Shown here piece by piece: positions 22,504 through 33,717 of a stretch of DNA of 64,000 bases. The notes beneath the pieces are model-generated. The model ran no database searches, was not told the origin of the DNA, and saw only the letters and a list, made by a program, of their open reading frames with translations. Every line of letters begins with the position of its first letter. Position 1 is the stretch's first letter. The stretch comes from Calendula officinalis (taxonomy: Eukaryota; Streptophyta; Magnoliopsida; Asterales; Asteraceae), in assembly GCA_963853835.1 (NCBI GenBank), contig OY970832.1:3120001-3184000 (forward strand), written 5' to 3'. A program made the position numbers and the translations under genes.

Positions 22504-23194
22504 TGTATTTAATTAATATTTTCCTACTAATTAGAGAATCGCAAGATGTGAAAAATGGCGATCAAAACCTATTAATTGGATTAAAAGTAAAATAACAAAT
22601 CAAATGAACAACAATTTGTGACCATTAAAATGATAAGATATCCATCTTAAATAATAGTGATAATATCATACACAATCGCATATACTATAATAATAACTAT
22701 CACATCATTATATAATATAATTTTTATACAAAATGTAAATAAACAACGAATAACAATTTTATAAATATATACAAAAGAGGTTGTGTAATTTTAAACAAAA
22801 ACAACTAACATACCATCTCTAAAACAAAATCATAAAGATTATGTTGGATTAAAAATTAATAGCGACGATATATGATAAAAGCCCTATAGATCTTTGTTGT
22901 TGACTCCATTTGTTAAGTATTTCTTTTGGATGCACCTTTGGATTGTTAAAATTTTTACAATATGAGAATGAGTATTTATAGATGCTAATGTATAAGATTA
23001 ATAAAACTTGAAAAGTCTCTTATTTATTAAACATTTTATTATTATTATTATTTATATTTATTTCAAAACTCTTGGGTTTACAATTTAATAAGTTTTTTTA
23101 TATTATTATAATTTAATATTATTAATATTAATTGCATGGTATTAATTGCAACTTCAAAATTGAAACTTAATTTTTATATATATATAGATTCTGA
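22504..23194. other. Gene-free AT-rich stretch
   Basis: Continues the sequence interrupted by the LTR element: ttaattaatattttcctactaa matches across 16373 and 22508. No gene or clear repeat end is seen. Confidence 0.55.
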
Positions 23195-23770
23195 GATAAT
23201 ATCTTTGTTATATAGTTTTAAGAGATAAATCTCAATTTTTGGATCAATCAATCCTCAAATCACCACTACCACCGGTCCACCACTATCATATGTGATTCAA
23301 TACATCAACACCGCCACCATATGTGTATTAATCATCACATATGATTAATTGCACACCGCCAACCACCACCACCTCATGTGTATTAAATCACATGTGATTC
23401 AACATCGCCGACCACCACCACCTCATGTGTATTAAATCACATGTGATTCAACATCGTCGACCACCACCACCACCAACCTCTGCCGGCCACCGTCTCCACC
23501 ATCGGCAACACCTCGCCACCGTCGGCTGCTTTTAATCACATGTGATTGCGTATCCCATCATATGTGATTGTGGTGGCCAGAGACGGAGGCGGGAGGTGGT
23601 CGGCGGCGGGGTCGGGCGACGGGCGGTGGTCAGCGGCTGCAGAGGCCGGCGATGATGGTGGTTGTGTATTCAATCACATGTGATTTGATGATGATGGTTG
23701 TTCAGAGATTTTTTAATTTAATGGTTAGGATTTATCCTTTGACACTATCTTTTAAAGGTAGACTAGTTAT
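23195..23770. mobile_element. CACATGTG-rich MULE-like element, diverged
   Basis: Partly matching inverted ends (tatagttttaagagataaatct and, on the other strand, gatagtgtcaaaggataaatcc) enclose a GC-richer interior with several CACATGTG palindromes, tandem copies of a unit containing cgaccaccaccacctcatgtg (23352-23460), and CACCACCGG/GGCGGTGG patches. It is related to the element at 5845-6496. No clear target duplication was found. Confidence 0.6.
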
Positions 23771-23791
23771 ACACAACACTTTATTTATATA

Positions 23792-24267
23792 CTTCCTCCG
23801 ATTCAAAATAAGTGCTACACTTTTATTTTCACGGTTTTGATGCAAAACATTGTATAGGGATTATGATAAATTAAAGGAGATAATTAGTGATGAAGAGTAG
23901 CCGTGCACAAAATACCCGAAACCGAAACCGAAACCGGAAACCGAAACCGAACCGGTCAAACCCGGTTTTGACCATAACCGGTTCGGTTTTTGTCTAACCG
24001 ATCGGTTCCTAACCGGTTTGGGTTTTTAGGGTTCGAACCGGTTAGTAACCGGTTACCCAAAACCGGTTTTGACCAAAACCGACCACAAATTTGGTCAACA
24101 CACCGGTTTTGGCCGGTTAACCGGTTTATAACCGAACCGGTTACAATACCCATTACACGGTTAGAGTTTTCGAGAGTCGAAACCGGTTACCAAATAAGGA
24201 AAGTGTAGCACTTATTTTGAATCACCCATATAAGGAAAGTGTAGCACTTATTTTGAATCGGAGGAAG
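23792..24267. mobile_element. Stowaway-type MITE 2 carrying a nested hAT fragment
   Basis: Termini cttcctccgattcaaaataag and complement, with TA at 23790-23791 and 24268-24269. The interior is interrupted at about 23900-24190 by a hAT-derived block. The right subterminal repeat (aaggaaagtgtagcacttat) is duplicated. Confidence 0.8.
23900..24190 (+). mobile_element. hAT element fragment with ACCGGTT words (right end lost)
   Basis: Begins tagccgtgcacaaaatacccg exactly like the complete hAT at 38865-39204 and continues with the same CCGAAACCGGTT low-complexity interior, but lacks the matching right terminus. It is nested inside the Stowaway MITE. Confidence 0.75.
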
Positions 24268-26149
24268 TATAAGATATTTTTTTTACAGCTTGTTCGGTTC
24301 ACAATCCAATTAAGGACTAAACTAGTTATAAACCGTAATCAAACCGATTTACATCTTTTTTTATTTTCAGAGTCATTATCTTTTACGTTTTAGTTATCCG
24401 TATGCTTCTATATAGAGAACTAATATATAACCTCATCCAAGTATCCATCTCTATATAACCTCACTAGCTTCATAGCCCGCTTGACTGGGCGGACATGCTT
24501 CAAGAGATATATTAAAAAGTATAACAACACAAATATTAATACTTTTTAAATGACATAAGAATCTATAGTTGTAATGATAAGTTTGTACAAATTTTGATAC
24601 ATGAATAAATGTTACAAAAAATTTATAGACGAAATAAGACTTCTTTTTTAACGACATGTGTTGTTGAATTAGTGTAATTGTCATCTCTGTCACAACAAAT
24701 TTAAAAATATAATCTTTATATAATCCGACATTTGTTGTTGAATTAGACTTGTCTATATAATCTTTATGTATAATATCTGTAGAAAAATAACAATAGAAGA
24801 TTAATTGACCAAGTTAAATGTAATACAATAATGAAATGATAATAAGCGTTATTTTCTATACATGAAACCCTGTATAGAAAAACATCAAGTTACATTGTAC
24901 ACCAGTTATTTTATCATAATAAAGAAATATAAATTTTGTAGTTAAATTGGACCAATATCGGGTGGCTGTGGAGCCATGGAGAATGGGCTAAAAGTAATAT
25001 CAATATCAAATCTACAATATACTGACCCGTTTATATGGAATTGAAAGTCCATTTCAAATATTGGCCATGTTACTGATAATCTCCACGGTCCATCCTCTCA
25101 CGAAACAAACGTTTTCTCATTCCTACTTTATCATTTTGACGGGAGCAAATTCGAGCATTCTAGGGCTTTCGATACAGTATTTTATTAATCTTCCTATCAA
25201 TCAGATCAAGATGTGTGAATCAAGGTTGCAAAATAAAGTTGTCGATTTGATCAAACGTCATCTGTAGCATTGTGATTTGTCAATTGAATATCTGTGAAAC
25301 GCAGCGATTCGTATTTTTACGGTAATTTGGGTTTAATTTTTATGTTAATCACGGCTTTTCAGGCCTGAAATCTACCATTTTAATACATGCGAGCCTGGAA
25401 TTTGATGAAATTTGTCGAAATATCAAAGCCCTAAATCCCTAATTTGTCAACAATCATTTCTAACTATTTTGATTATAATTCGAAAACTGTTACTAATATT
25501 TTATTAAAGAAGCAAGTATAAGACGACATAGTACCAAATAATACACGATTCTGAATAAGCAGTTCATATTGCAAGGTGAAAAAATATTTAGCTTTTAATT
25601 TGGGGTATTTTGTTTCTTATATGTTAAATGATTATTATTTTTTCAGTTTTACAGCTTCTTTTTTGTGGTCATTTATGAGCCTGATAAAAATCTTAAAAAT
25701 AGGACAAATAAACACACAAGGGTACAAATTGCAGTGAGTTGTATAAATAATTAAAACTGGAATGATACACACAGGAAATTTAACAATATAAATAGCATAC
25801 CTTTGAAATTTTGCAGATTGAAGAAGCTGGAGGGCTTTAAATTCGGAATGGTTTAAACCATCGTGATTTGAAACATTCCCCCCCAAAAAATACGAATTAC
25901 GAAAGCCCTAGATCGGTCCGATTTAACACGTTATAAATGAATACGTGTTTTGAGCCTTATGTTTTATTACAATTTACACCCTGACTTCAAAACGTTAAAA
26001 TTTTAAGCCATAAAACTTATTCATTTAATATGGATTGTGAAATTAATGGGATGTATTCGACTTATACATAGCCCAACAATCGAAAATTTAAATAAATCTG
26101 ATATCTTTTCTACAATATTTTTTGTTATTTTTTTATATCCTTCTCGAAG
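24268..26149. other. Gene-poor stretch beginning with a Helitron terminus
   Basis: Apart from the Helitron-type end at 24464-24499 no gene or repeat is recognised. Short frames at 25061-25267 and 25635-25886 have no recognisable domain. Confidence 0.5.
24464..24499 (-). mobile_element. Helitron 3' terminus (minus strand)
   Basis: On the minus strand a GCCC-type hairpin (24475-24492) is followed by tatgaag and CTAG, with host T after it: the hallmark of a Helitron 3' end. The flanking gaagcatg...gaagctagt words are the same as at 60755-60791, so the two belong to one family. The 5' (TC) end, somewhere to the right, was not found. Confidence 0.6.
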
Positions 26150-26175
26150 CATGCCCGCCCATTCGGGCGGGCTTT
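26150..26175 (+). mobile_element. Helitron-like terminal hairpin (variant)
   Basis: GCCCGCC-CATTC-GGGCGGGC at 26153-26172, preceded by gaagcat as in the other family members, but followed by tttgaagcttta instead of the CTAG terminus, so the end appears mutated. Confidence 0.45.
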
Positions 26176-29100
26176 GAAGCTTTAAATTTTCTAGATTGAA
26201 GAAGTTGTAGTATAATCAATTTGGCTGGACCTTCCTATGTAACGAAGGTTATGTGAATTTTACAGAGATCCTAAATGGCTTATACAATGAAGCATTCACA
26301 GAGGTAAGTGTTGTGATTCCATAATTTTCGGGAATATAGTTGAAATTTGGCAATTCTGAATAATGATTTAAATTGATGATTTACAAAATCGATTTTAAAT
26401 ATGCAAGCAAATAATCATTTTTTAAAATTTCAAATAATCGTTTCCTTTTATTTATGGCCTGTAAAAACAGAATTACCTTTTCATTTAAAAAGTTTCGAAA
26501 CAAAACTATTAGCCAAGCACTGCAAGATTTAACCTGCTGTCACTGCACAGATTCGGTATAACTTTTTAGGAGATTTTGTTGAAATTAACAATACATTGTC
26601 TAAAAATATATCCAATGTATTTTTGGTATTTCCAAATTTAAAAATGGTCAAGTTTGATTTATAACCTTATTTTTGTAGAGATATTTGTTAGTTACCATTT
26701 AGGTTTGAATAATTCCCTCAATATTGATGTTGGAATAATAGATCTTCTCCATCACAAAAATTACGCCTCTGAATAATATCTTTTAATCAATTTAAATTAA
26801 AGTATTGAATATTTAATGGGGGATATGGTTGTTAACTTTAAATTCTGAATAAAGTGGCAACGATTTGTAATTTGAATATTTTAGGTATGTATTTATTGGA
26901 GATACTGCATCCTCTTTAATTTGAATAAAAATAAAATTCTGCATTTATTGCCTAAAACTAATTTGAATATTTTAGGTATGTATTTCGTTGACCAATGGTG
27001 TAATTACACGTGGCAATATGAACCAATGAAAGAGCTCCAAACTGATGAGTTGGTAAACGTAAATCAAATGTAGTATCATATAGTGAAGATTATCAGGGTT
27101 TTTAATTCGCTCAAACCACGTATTTTTTTACTCCCAAATCTCAGGTATGAACTGCATCGGTCCTCTCAATAAATTTCTGATATACAGCTAATTGTTGCAT
27201 GTTTGATCTTGTATTTTTGCCCTTACGCATCGAATCTGGATCAATTTCTGTGATCCGTGCTTCAATTGCAGTTAATAATTGAATATGTATGATCTTTTAT
27301 GTTTAATTTCATCATGTGACTAATGTTCGCAATTATTTAGGTTTTCTAGTCAGATTGATCTGTTCTGACTTCCGATTAGAAATTATAAATTAGAAATTTT
27401 GCTCTACTTGATACACATTCGTTTTTTTGTATGCTTGCTTTAAAATTGCTCCCCAAGTAATCGAATTTACTTCAATTGTAACTGACATGATGGGTTTTAC
27501 GTCTAGTTTTTGCAATCCTGTAAAATCTGTAGTTGGATTCTCATTGGTTTCACTGATCTATTGTAATGCTTAAGGTTCAAAGTGTGTTGTTTTTAAACCT
27601 TAATTCAAAATCAATATCAGTTTTCCATTTCCATATAGGAAGCATGAGCCTTTAATTTCAAAGTCTTCATGTATTCAATTCAATGTACAAAAATGTCAGA
27701 ATTTAGTGGTTCTATATTGGTTCACACATACTGCAACTACCATGATTAAACATATATTTCTAGGTTATTTAGCGTTGCATAATTTCCATATCTTTGAAGA
27801 ATTTCCTTGTTTTTTTGACTAATTATATTCATTCTATGCTTATAATGTGTTATCTTTGTTTGAACAGAGCTTATTATCATTTACAAATTCCGTTCATCTT
27901 TTCTCAATCTATTGATGGTTATTGAATTATACATTGTTTGTTTAATTTTGTTGTGTATGAAAAAAGAAGCTAAATTGGCAGCCCAAAGTGGACATATCAA
28001 AATTAGTATCCATGTTTCGTTTGTTTCCTTCTATCAAACCATGTGTATTAAAACACGAGAAACAATTCATATTTCCATTCTTTTCTTGTCTGAAAACACG
28101 AAAAACAACCCATGTATCTTATCGGAAATAACCCAAAAACACTTTGCAATATATTTAATTAATCACCATTGTGTTCTCTCCCTAAATGTTGACACTCCAC
28201 AATCAAATCATACAAAAGCTATTGAGGCTGCAAATCTAAATATCTTAAATATATCAAGAAAATTATCAAGATTTTGATCTAATAGTTGTATGTAAATTTT
28301 AAGTGATTAATGTGTCAAAAACAAGAACCAACGTGCTTATTTTTCAAGGAAACAAAGGTGTCAATAACACTTTTTGGTTGATATACAAAGTGTCATTTGT
28401 CTCCCAACAATGGAAGAAAAATGGTGGGAAGGGACAAAGATTTGGGTCAAAATGTTCTGAAGAAAGTGGATTGGAACTAATGACAAATTTGAAGAAGTGC
28501 ATAAAAAAGGAGAGAAAAAAGTGTGAAATTAATTGGCGGTATTGTCTTTTATCCACATATTAAGTTTCATTACTTTGTTATTTATTAATTATTATAAGTT
28601 TGTACTTTTTTATAATATAGTAAGAAAATTTTACCTTTTCCAAAAAAAAATAACTCAAAATTTTCTATATTTTTAATAAACATTAATTACGTTACAACTT
28701 TATATTTTCAGGGAATAAGTTAATTTTGTTTTCTCTTTTAATAGAATAATGTTTTATAAACCCGGATTCTGAATTGAACCGGTCGATGTTTATAAAATGG
28801 TAGAATCGTTTGGTTCATAAACATACTTTTAAACGGGTTGCATCTGCCCGATATACTTCTATTTCCCAGTCGGACCAGTCCAACCGGTTTGTCGAAACCG
28901 GATTTTAAAACAATGGAATAGAAGTTTAAACCTCATTAATTTGACCCGGAGTTAGATATGGATGCTATAAAAGTTAGTATATACCAGTTTTGTTAGAATA
29001 GATATTTATTTTATATTTGAGTTAAAAGTTTTGTTAATGATAGTTCTAAGGTTTATATCTTAATGCTTAAAAATTTGCGCATTATTTTATCGGTGGGTAA

Positions 29101-29197
29101 TTCCTAAAATTCAAAAGTTTGTTATAAACTGATGTACACATTACATTTTAATGACAACCTTACAAAATTGTTGTCATTTTCCGTGAGTTAAATTATA
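26176..29197. other. Gene-poor AT-rich stretch
   Basis: No gene is recognised. A short start-like piece atggcttatacaatgaag at about 26276 precedes a good GTAAGT donor, and a 24-bp direct repeat (gaatattttaggtatgtatt) occurs near 26875 and 26963. Frames at 27912-28277 and 28303-28563 are low-complexity and without domains. A CCGGTT-containing patch near 28760-28910 resembles the hAT-type interiors. Confidence 0.45.
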
Positions 29198-29461
29198 CTC
29201 CCTCCGTCCCTTAATAAAGTTCTCATTTCTATCAACATATTTGTCCCAAAATAAAGTTCTCATTTCTCAAATTAGAGGGACTCACTCAATAAAATAATAT
29301 TATTACTATGTACTTCACCACTAACTATCTTTAAAAAACACTTTCTCTCTCCAAAATAACCTTATATTTTAATCAAATTTATTATCAAGACCCTACCAAT
29401 AACTAACTCCTAAAAATTTGTGTCAAATTGAAATAAGAACTTTATTAAGGGACGGAAGGAG
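29198..29461. mobile_element. Stowaway-type MITE 3 (264 bp)
   Basis: Termini ctccctccgtcccttaataaag and complement, with TA dinucleotides at 29196-29197 and 29462-29463. It keeps the canonical CTCCCTCCGTCCC start. Confidence 0.9.
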
Positions 29462-30313
29462 TAATAACTAAAAACCAAAAAATATGCGATTAAAAGGAGC
29501 ATCTAGAAAAGTTAGTAAATCAGATTTCTTTATATTAATTCGACAAGTGGAAATGAATATGTTATTTAATTTTTTTCCTCGTTTAAGCTAATATATGTAA
29601 AATGAAATGAAACTATTTAATTTATATTTAATATTTGGAAGTTTCATGTTTAATTACATTTAAGTTAATACATGCCCTCTAAATATACATTATTTAATGT
29701 TTATAATAGGATTTGAATCAACAACTTTATAAAATATCTAAACATCAGATACCACTATACTATAAACCATATAAACCATTTGGTATTTCTTGCAAAAAGG
29801 TCACCTAACTTATGTTTTTGTCTGTAATAATACTTCAACTCAAACCTCTCCAATAATTAACTGAAACACTTTTATTATAGTTTTTTTTTAGTTACTGACA
29901 CTATTTGCAATTAATATGATAATATACATTATCTCCCGATATTAATTGCCCGATATTAATTGTTGTTGCAATCTTACAATTTGCAAGAAAAAATTTTCTG
30001 AATTAATTACAAAGGTAAGTGGATTACATTATATTTTTCGTAGTTAATTAATCATGGAGTCATGATGGGGTTCACTGGGTTGTGCTTGGTAGAGTATCAA
30101 CTTGGGTTTGTATGTTTGAGAAGACTTTTTTTTTTCTGAACCAGGAAATCAAGTTGAGAGCTTCGGCATTACCATCACCTTTAACAAGAATTATACAACT
30201 ACAATAACAACTATTAAAATGATCACATACCATTAATTATTCGGTATTAGAAATCATATATTTCCCAATATTATTTGACTGCTGCATTATCAATTATCAT
30301 TACATGGCCGGGT
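29462..30313. other. 3' flank of the CLE gene, AT-rich
   Basis: No gene is seen. A short duplicated word (cgatattaattg, twice at about 29937-29960) is the only structure noted. Confidence 0.5.
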
Positions 30314-30592
30314 TCAACCAACCAAATAGTTTGAAATAGGGTTTGGCCCGCTTGGGACTTCATGAGCATCGGCTTCGAATTCCGCTTGAGGTCTTGAATG
30401 CACCAAATATGTTGAACTCGGGTCATGGGATCTTTTGGGATGATCAAGATCCATTGAAGAAGAAAAAGAAGAAGAAATTAGGGTTCTTGAGAGTGATGGA
30501 GGTACCATGGAAGCCATGATCAAGAAGGTTACAATTGAAAGAAGGAAGAGGGTTAGAGAAGAAATGTAGAATTTAGCCATGAGAAACCTCAA
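30314..30592 (-). CDS. CLE41/44: CLE41/44-type precursor encoding the TDIF peptide
   Basis: Single-exon gene of 92 codons encoding a secreted pre-propeptide. A hydrophobic N-terminal signal sequence (about residues 6-28, LTLFLLSIVTFLIM) is followed by a variable, Ser-rich spacer and the CLE motif HEVPSGPNPISN at residues 77-88, which is exactly the tracheary element differentiation inhibitory factor. TDIF is secreted from phloem, perceived by the PXY/TDR receptor kinase, maintains cambium and represses xylem formation; its prolines are normally hydroxylated. The precursor extends four residues (YLVG) past the motif. A second in-frame Met at residue 5 could be the real start. A TATA-like TATAAAT lies on the minus strand at 30702-30696. 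The gene is intact; identity of the peptide is certain, the exact paralogue is not. Confidence 0.93.
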   Translation of the reverse strand: MRFLMAKFYISSLTLFLLSIVTFLIMASMVPPSLSRTLISSSFSSSMDLDHPKRSHDPSSTYLVHSRPQAEFEADAHEVPSGPNPISNYLVG

Positions 30593-30695
30593 AAGATCTA
30601 GTCAACCAATGGTAGAATCTTGAAATAGAAAAAAACAGATGAAAAGGAGGTCCTCAATTTCAACACATATTTGTTAAGATACAAACAACATTGGC

Positions 30696-30702
30696 ATTTA
30701 TA
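30696..30702 (-). promoter_or_regulatory. TATA box of the CLE gene
   Basis: TATAAAT on the minus strand about 104 bp before the first Met, giving a short 5' UTR of roughly 70-80 bp. Confidence 0.55.
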
Positions 30703-31973
30703 GGAGATGGAAAACACTAACAATTTGACTTTTTGTCTATTGTATTTATATTTATTCTATAAACCAATTGTGTTCAAAATAAGATAAAGGACTTTATGTG
30801 CTTTTAAGTTTCCAATTTTTTTTTTTTATTAAGCTCACTTTTAACTCACGTTTGTTTTTTTCTTAAGAATTAATATAATAGCCTCCAACATGTAATTTAG
30901 CTGGTTTTGGAAATGGAGACATTTTGGAAGTCATTCGGATTTAATCCTTAGTTAAGGCAACGAGGACATGGATTACCAGACTAACTCTTTGATGAGGTTG
31001 TATGAGTTGGTTGGGCCACCGATTAAGTATACATTAGCTAAGCTTGATTTACCTTTCACATAATAAGTTTAGAGTTATCACGAAATCAACACTTTTTGTA
31101 TAATTATTATAGAAGTGCATATCTACATTTTTTTTTGTAATTGTGATCATATAAGAAACGAATTGTAATTTGTAGACCACAAAAATAATGTATACACAAT
31201 AGAATCATATTATTAATGCATACACAATAGAAATATTTTAGAAGTGCATATTATCTACATTTTCTTTCTCGGAGTGTCTATGTATAGTGCGAGTTATATT
31301 GAGAACCAAATTTTTGTGCAGAATTCAGTAGAACCCGTCTAAGTCAATCAAAATTTAGTAAATTAATTTCGAATTACTTAACTCATTTAATTGTTCAGGG
31401 TATTTAAGATATTTTACATTTTTATTTTTTATTCATTTTTTTAAAATTTCCTAAAATTTAGTAATTATTTTTGGGAATTTATTATTGTCATTGAAAGGAA
31501 TTGTGGGGTTTTAACACAATAAAAGAATTATGCGCAACGAAAGTATGAACAATTTCTCAAATCCTCATGAACACAACTAGGACGTGTCTGAGGATAAAAA
31601 ACAACCATAAGAGGGTTTGATGGTATTATTTCAAAAGATGAGTAAAATATTCTATTTTCTGTACACGTTATTTTTAAAAGTGGGTGAATGATATAAATTT
31701 TAGATTTACTCATTTGAAGAATGTGTTACAAAAAGGTAAAATATCTCTCTCTCAAATTTTATTAATCGAGTCCTATAAACAAGACAAACTGATAAACAAT
31801 GGTCTTTAAAGTTTGTTTAATATTTATACAAGTCCAATAAAATTTTAAATATTATAATTTTTTGTAACGCTACCTAATATACTCCTATTTGTCTCAAAGG
31901 GGACATGACCTATAGGTCATGGACAACACCTTACACTAATACCACTAGAGTACAAACCTTAGATTATTAAATA
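30703..31973. other. Upstream region of the CLE gene
   Basis: AT-rich; no gene or clear repeat. Short direct repeats around 31190-31240 (tacacaatagaa) only. Confidence 0.5.
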
Positions 31974-32286
31974 CTTCATTTGTTTCAAAATAAGTGATAT
32001 ACTTTGGAGTTCAAGGTTTTTGAGGTAAAATATGATAATGAATATTAATTAGATTAAATTAGTTAGTTAGTGGATGATGAGTTCCATATATATTGATTAA
32101 AGTGAATTTAATGATGTTTTAAAGTAAAAGTAAGGGTAAATGTATCTTTTCACTATATTAAAGGAGATAGTTAGTGGGTGTGAGCCTCACTACCTTTTAC
32201 CAAATATGGTAAGTTTTTAAAGTGTATCACTTATTTTGAAACACCCCAAAATGAAAAGTGTATCATTTATTTTGAAACGGAGGAAG
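31974..32286. mobile_element. Stowaway-type MITE 4 (313 bp)
   Basis: Left end cttcatttgtttcaaaataag and right end complement of cttcctccgtttcaaaataaa, with TA at 31972-31973 and 32287-32288; the left TIR is more decayed. Same length as MITE 1. Confidence 0.8.
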
Positions 32287-32288
32287 TA

Positions 32289-33717
32289 TTGTAATGATAT
32301 TCTAAATTATCAAAAATTAATAAATGATATATAGGTTACTAAATAACTAGCTCCATATTTGTGGGTAGACAACACAACAATCCCTCATGTCATGTTTTGT
32401 TTAAATCTCTGTGCTCAGTGAAATGGACCTCCAAATGTTTGACTATGATATTTAATTATTTATCAAATTGTCCGAGATAGATAACATTATTGATATTTAT
32501 CAAATGAGTTTTGTTAACTAACAATCCGGTTATTTTTAAAATGTTATTACATACACTATTAATTTATATCTTTAACAATAGAAGGATAATTCCTTAAATA
32601 TAATATGCGGTTATATTTAATGCACAACATCTTATACACATAGCTCTAAAAAAAATGTTATTATCATTTGACTTTATCTATTAGGAGAACCAGAAATTTT
32701 TTCTCTATCCATAATATTCAATATTTAATTTTATGTTTAGAAGAGTAACATATGTATCAATATTTATTAATTATAAAATACATAATAATCCTCTCTCCAT
32801 CAAAATTCAATATTCATTTTTATACCAAAAAGCATTCAGATTAACAATCTTTTGGAATTTTGGAGTATTTACATTCGTGATGATATTTAGTCCTATCATT
32901 TGATCCTACTCATAATCCTATCAACTTGATGGATGACATGTGTATTCCACTAATTCTATCTCCTAATATTATCCCTTGATTTTGACATGTGTCTTCATCT
33001 AATGAGTAAGCCTATGAATATGAACAGATGGTAGACCTAAATACCATTACTCTTTATATATTATTGTTCTGGTATTTAAAATCAAGATAAGTATGTTTTT
33101 ATTATTTTGGATAACACATCTTTATCTTTACTATATATAATGGATTTATTCATTTACAAATTAGCAAGTCTTAATCTTCAGCCAAGATAATTGGTATTTC
33201 GGAAAATATTTGCGTTTTGAAAAAATTAACAGCTCCAAGAGTCGAACATGCAACCTTCATGTTATTAACAAAGGATTCTAACCAATTGATTAGGCCAGAT
33301 GTTGATTACTTAACTGCAATCACTTATGTACCATGTTATCTTTATTAATCCATAAATTCATATTACTCTATTGACCACCACCATCATCACCTATAACCTA
33401 TGCTGACGACGTATACCTCTTCAGTCTGTCCATCCAACTTATAATAAACATATCAATGACGATCAATAAGGGCACAAGAACACACGATCAAAAAGAATGT
33501 GTAGGATTAGGGAGTGTGTGTTAGCCGTTAAAAAACAAATAATAGCATCCTAATATATTATTTAATTAATATGTATCATATATCAAAATTACTTTATAGG
33601 TACAGCCTAATAGCCTATACAAGCATTGTCTCGCAATATAAGCTTTTATAGTCAACCAAAACTTTAAAAAAAAAACCTGAAATCATGGGCCAGGAAATGA
33701 AGGTAGGCCCAAACCAT
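32289..33717. other. Gene-free interval between MITE 4 and the VAMP gene
   Basis: AT-rich. Contains the tRNA-like element at 33229-33300; otherwise nothing recognised. Confidence 0.5.
33229..33300 (-). repeat. tRNA-derived sequence (pseudo-tRNA or SINE head)
   Basis: On the minus strand an A-box-like tggcctaatcaattggttag and a B-box-like ggttgcatgttcgactc occur at tRNA-like spacing. The acceptor ends do not pair and no CCA-proximal structure is convincing, so it is not a functional tRNA. Confidence 0.45.

Noticed and set aside
23352..23460. Short repeats with similar spacing considered as a CRISPR array
   Set aside because: Eukaryotic context, only two or three copies with no unique spacers; part of a MULE-like element.
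27912..28277. 121-codon ORF considered as a small gene
   Set aside because: Low-complexity composition, no domain, no splice or promoter context.
33229..33300. Functional tRNA gene
   Set aside because: A and B boxes are recognisable but the acceptor and anticodon stems do not pair; likely a pseudo-tRNA or SINE.
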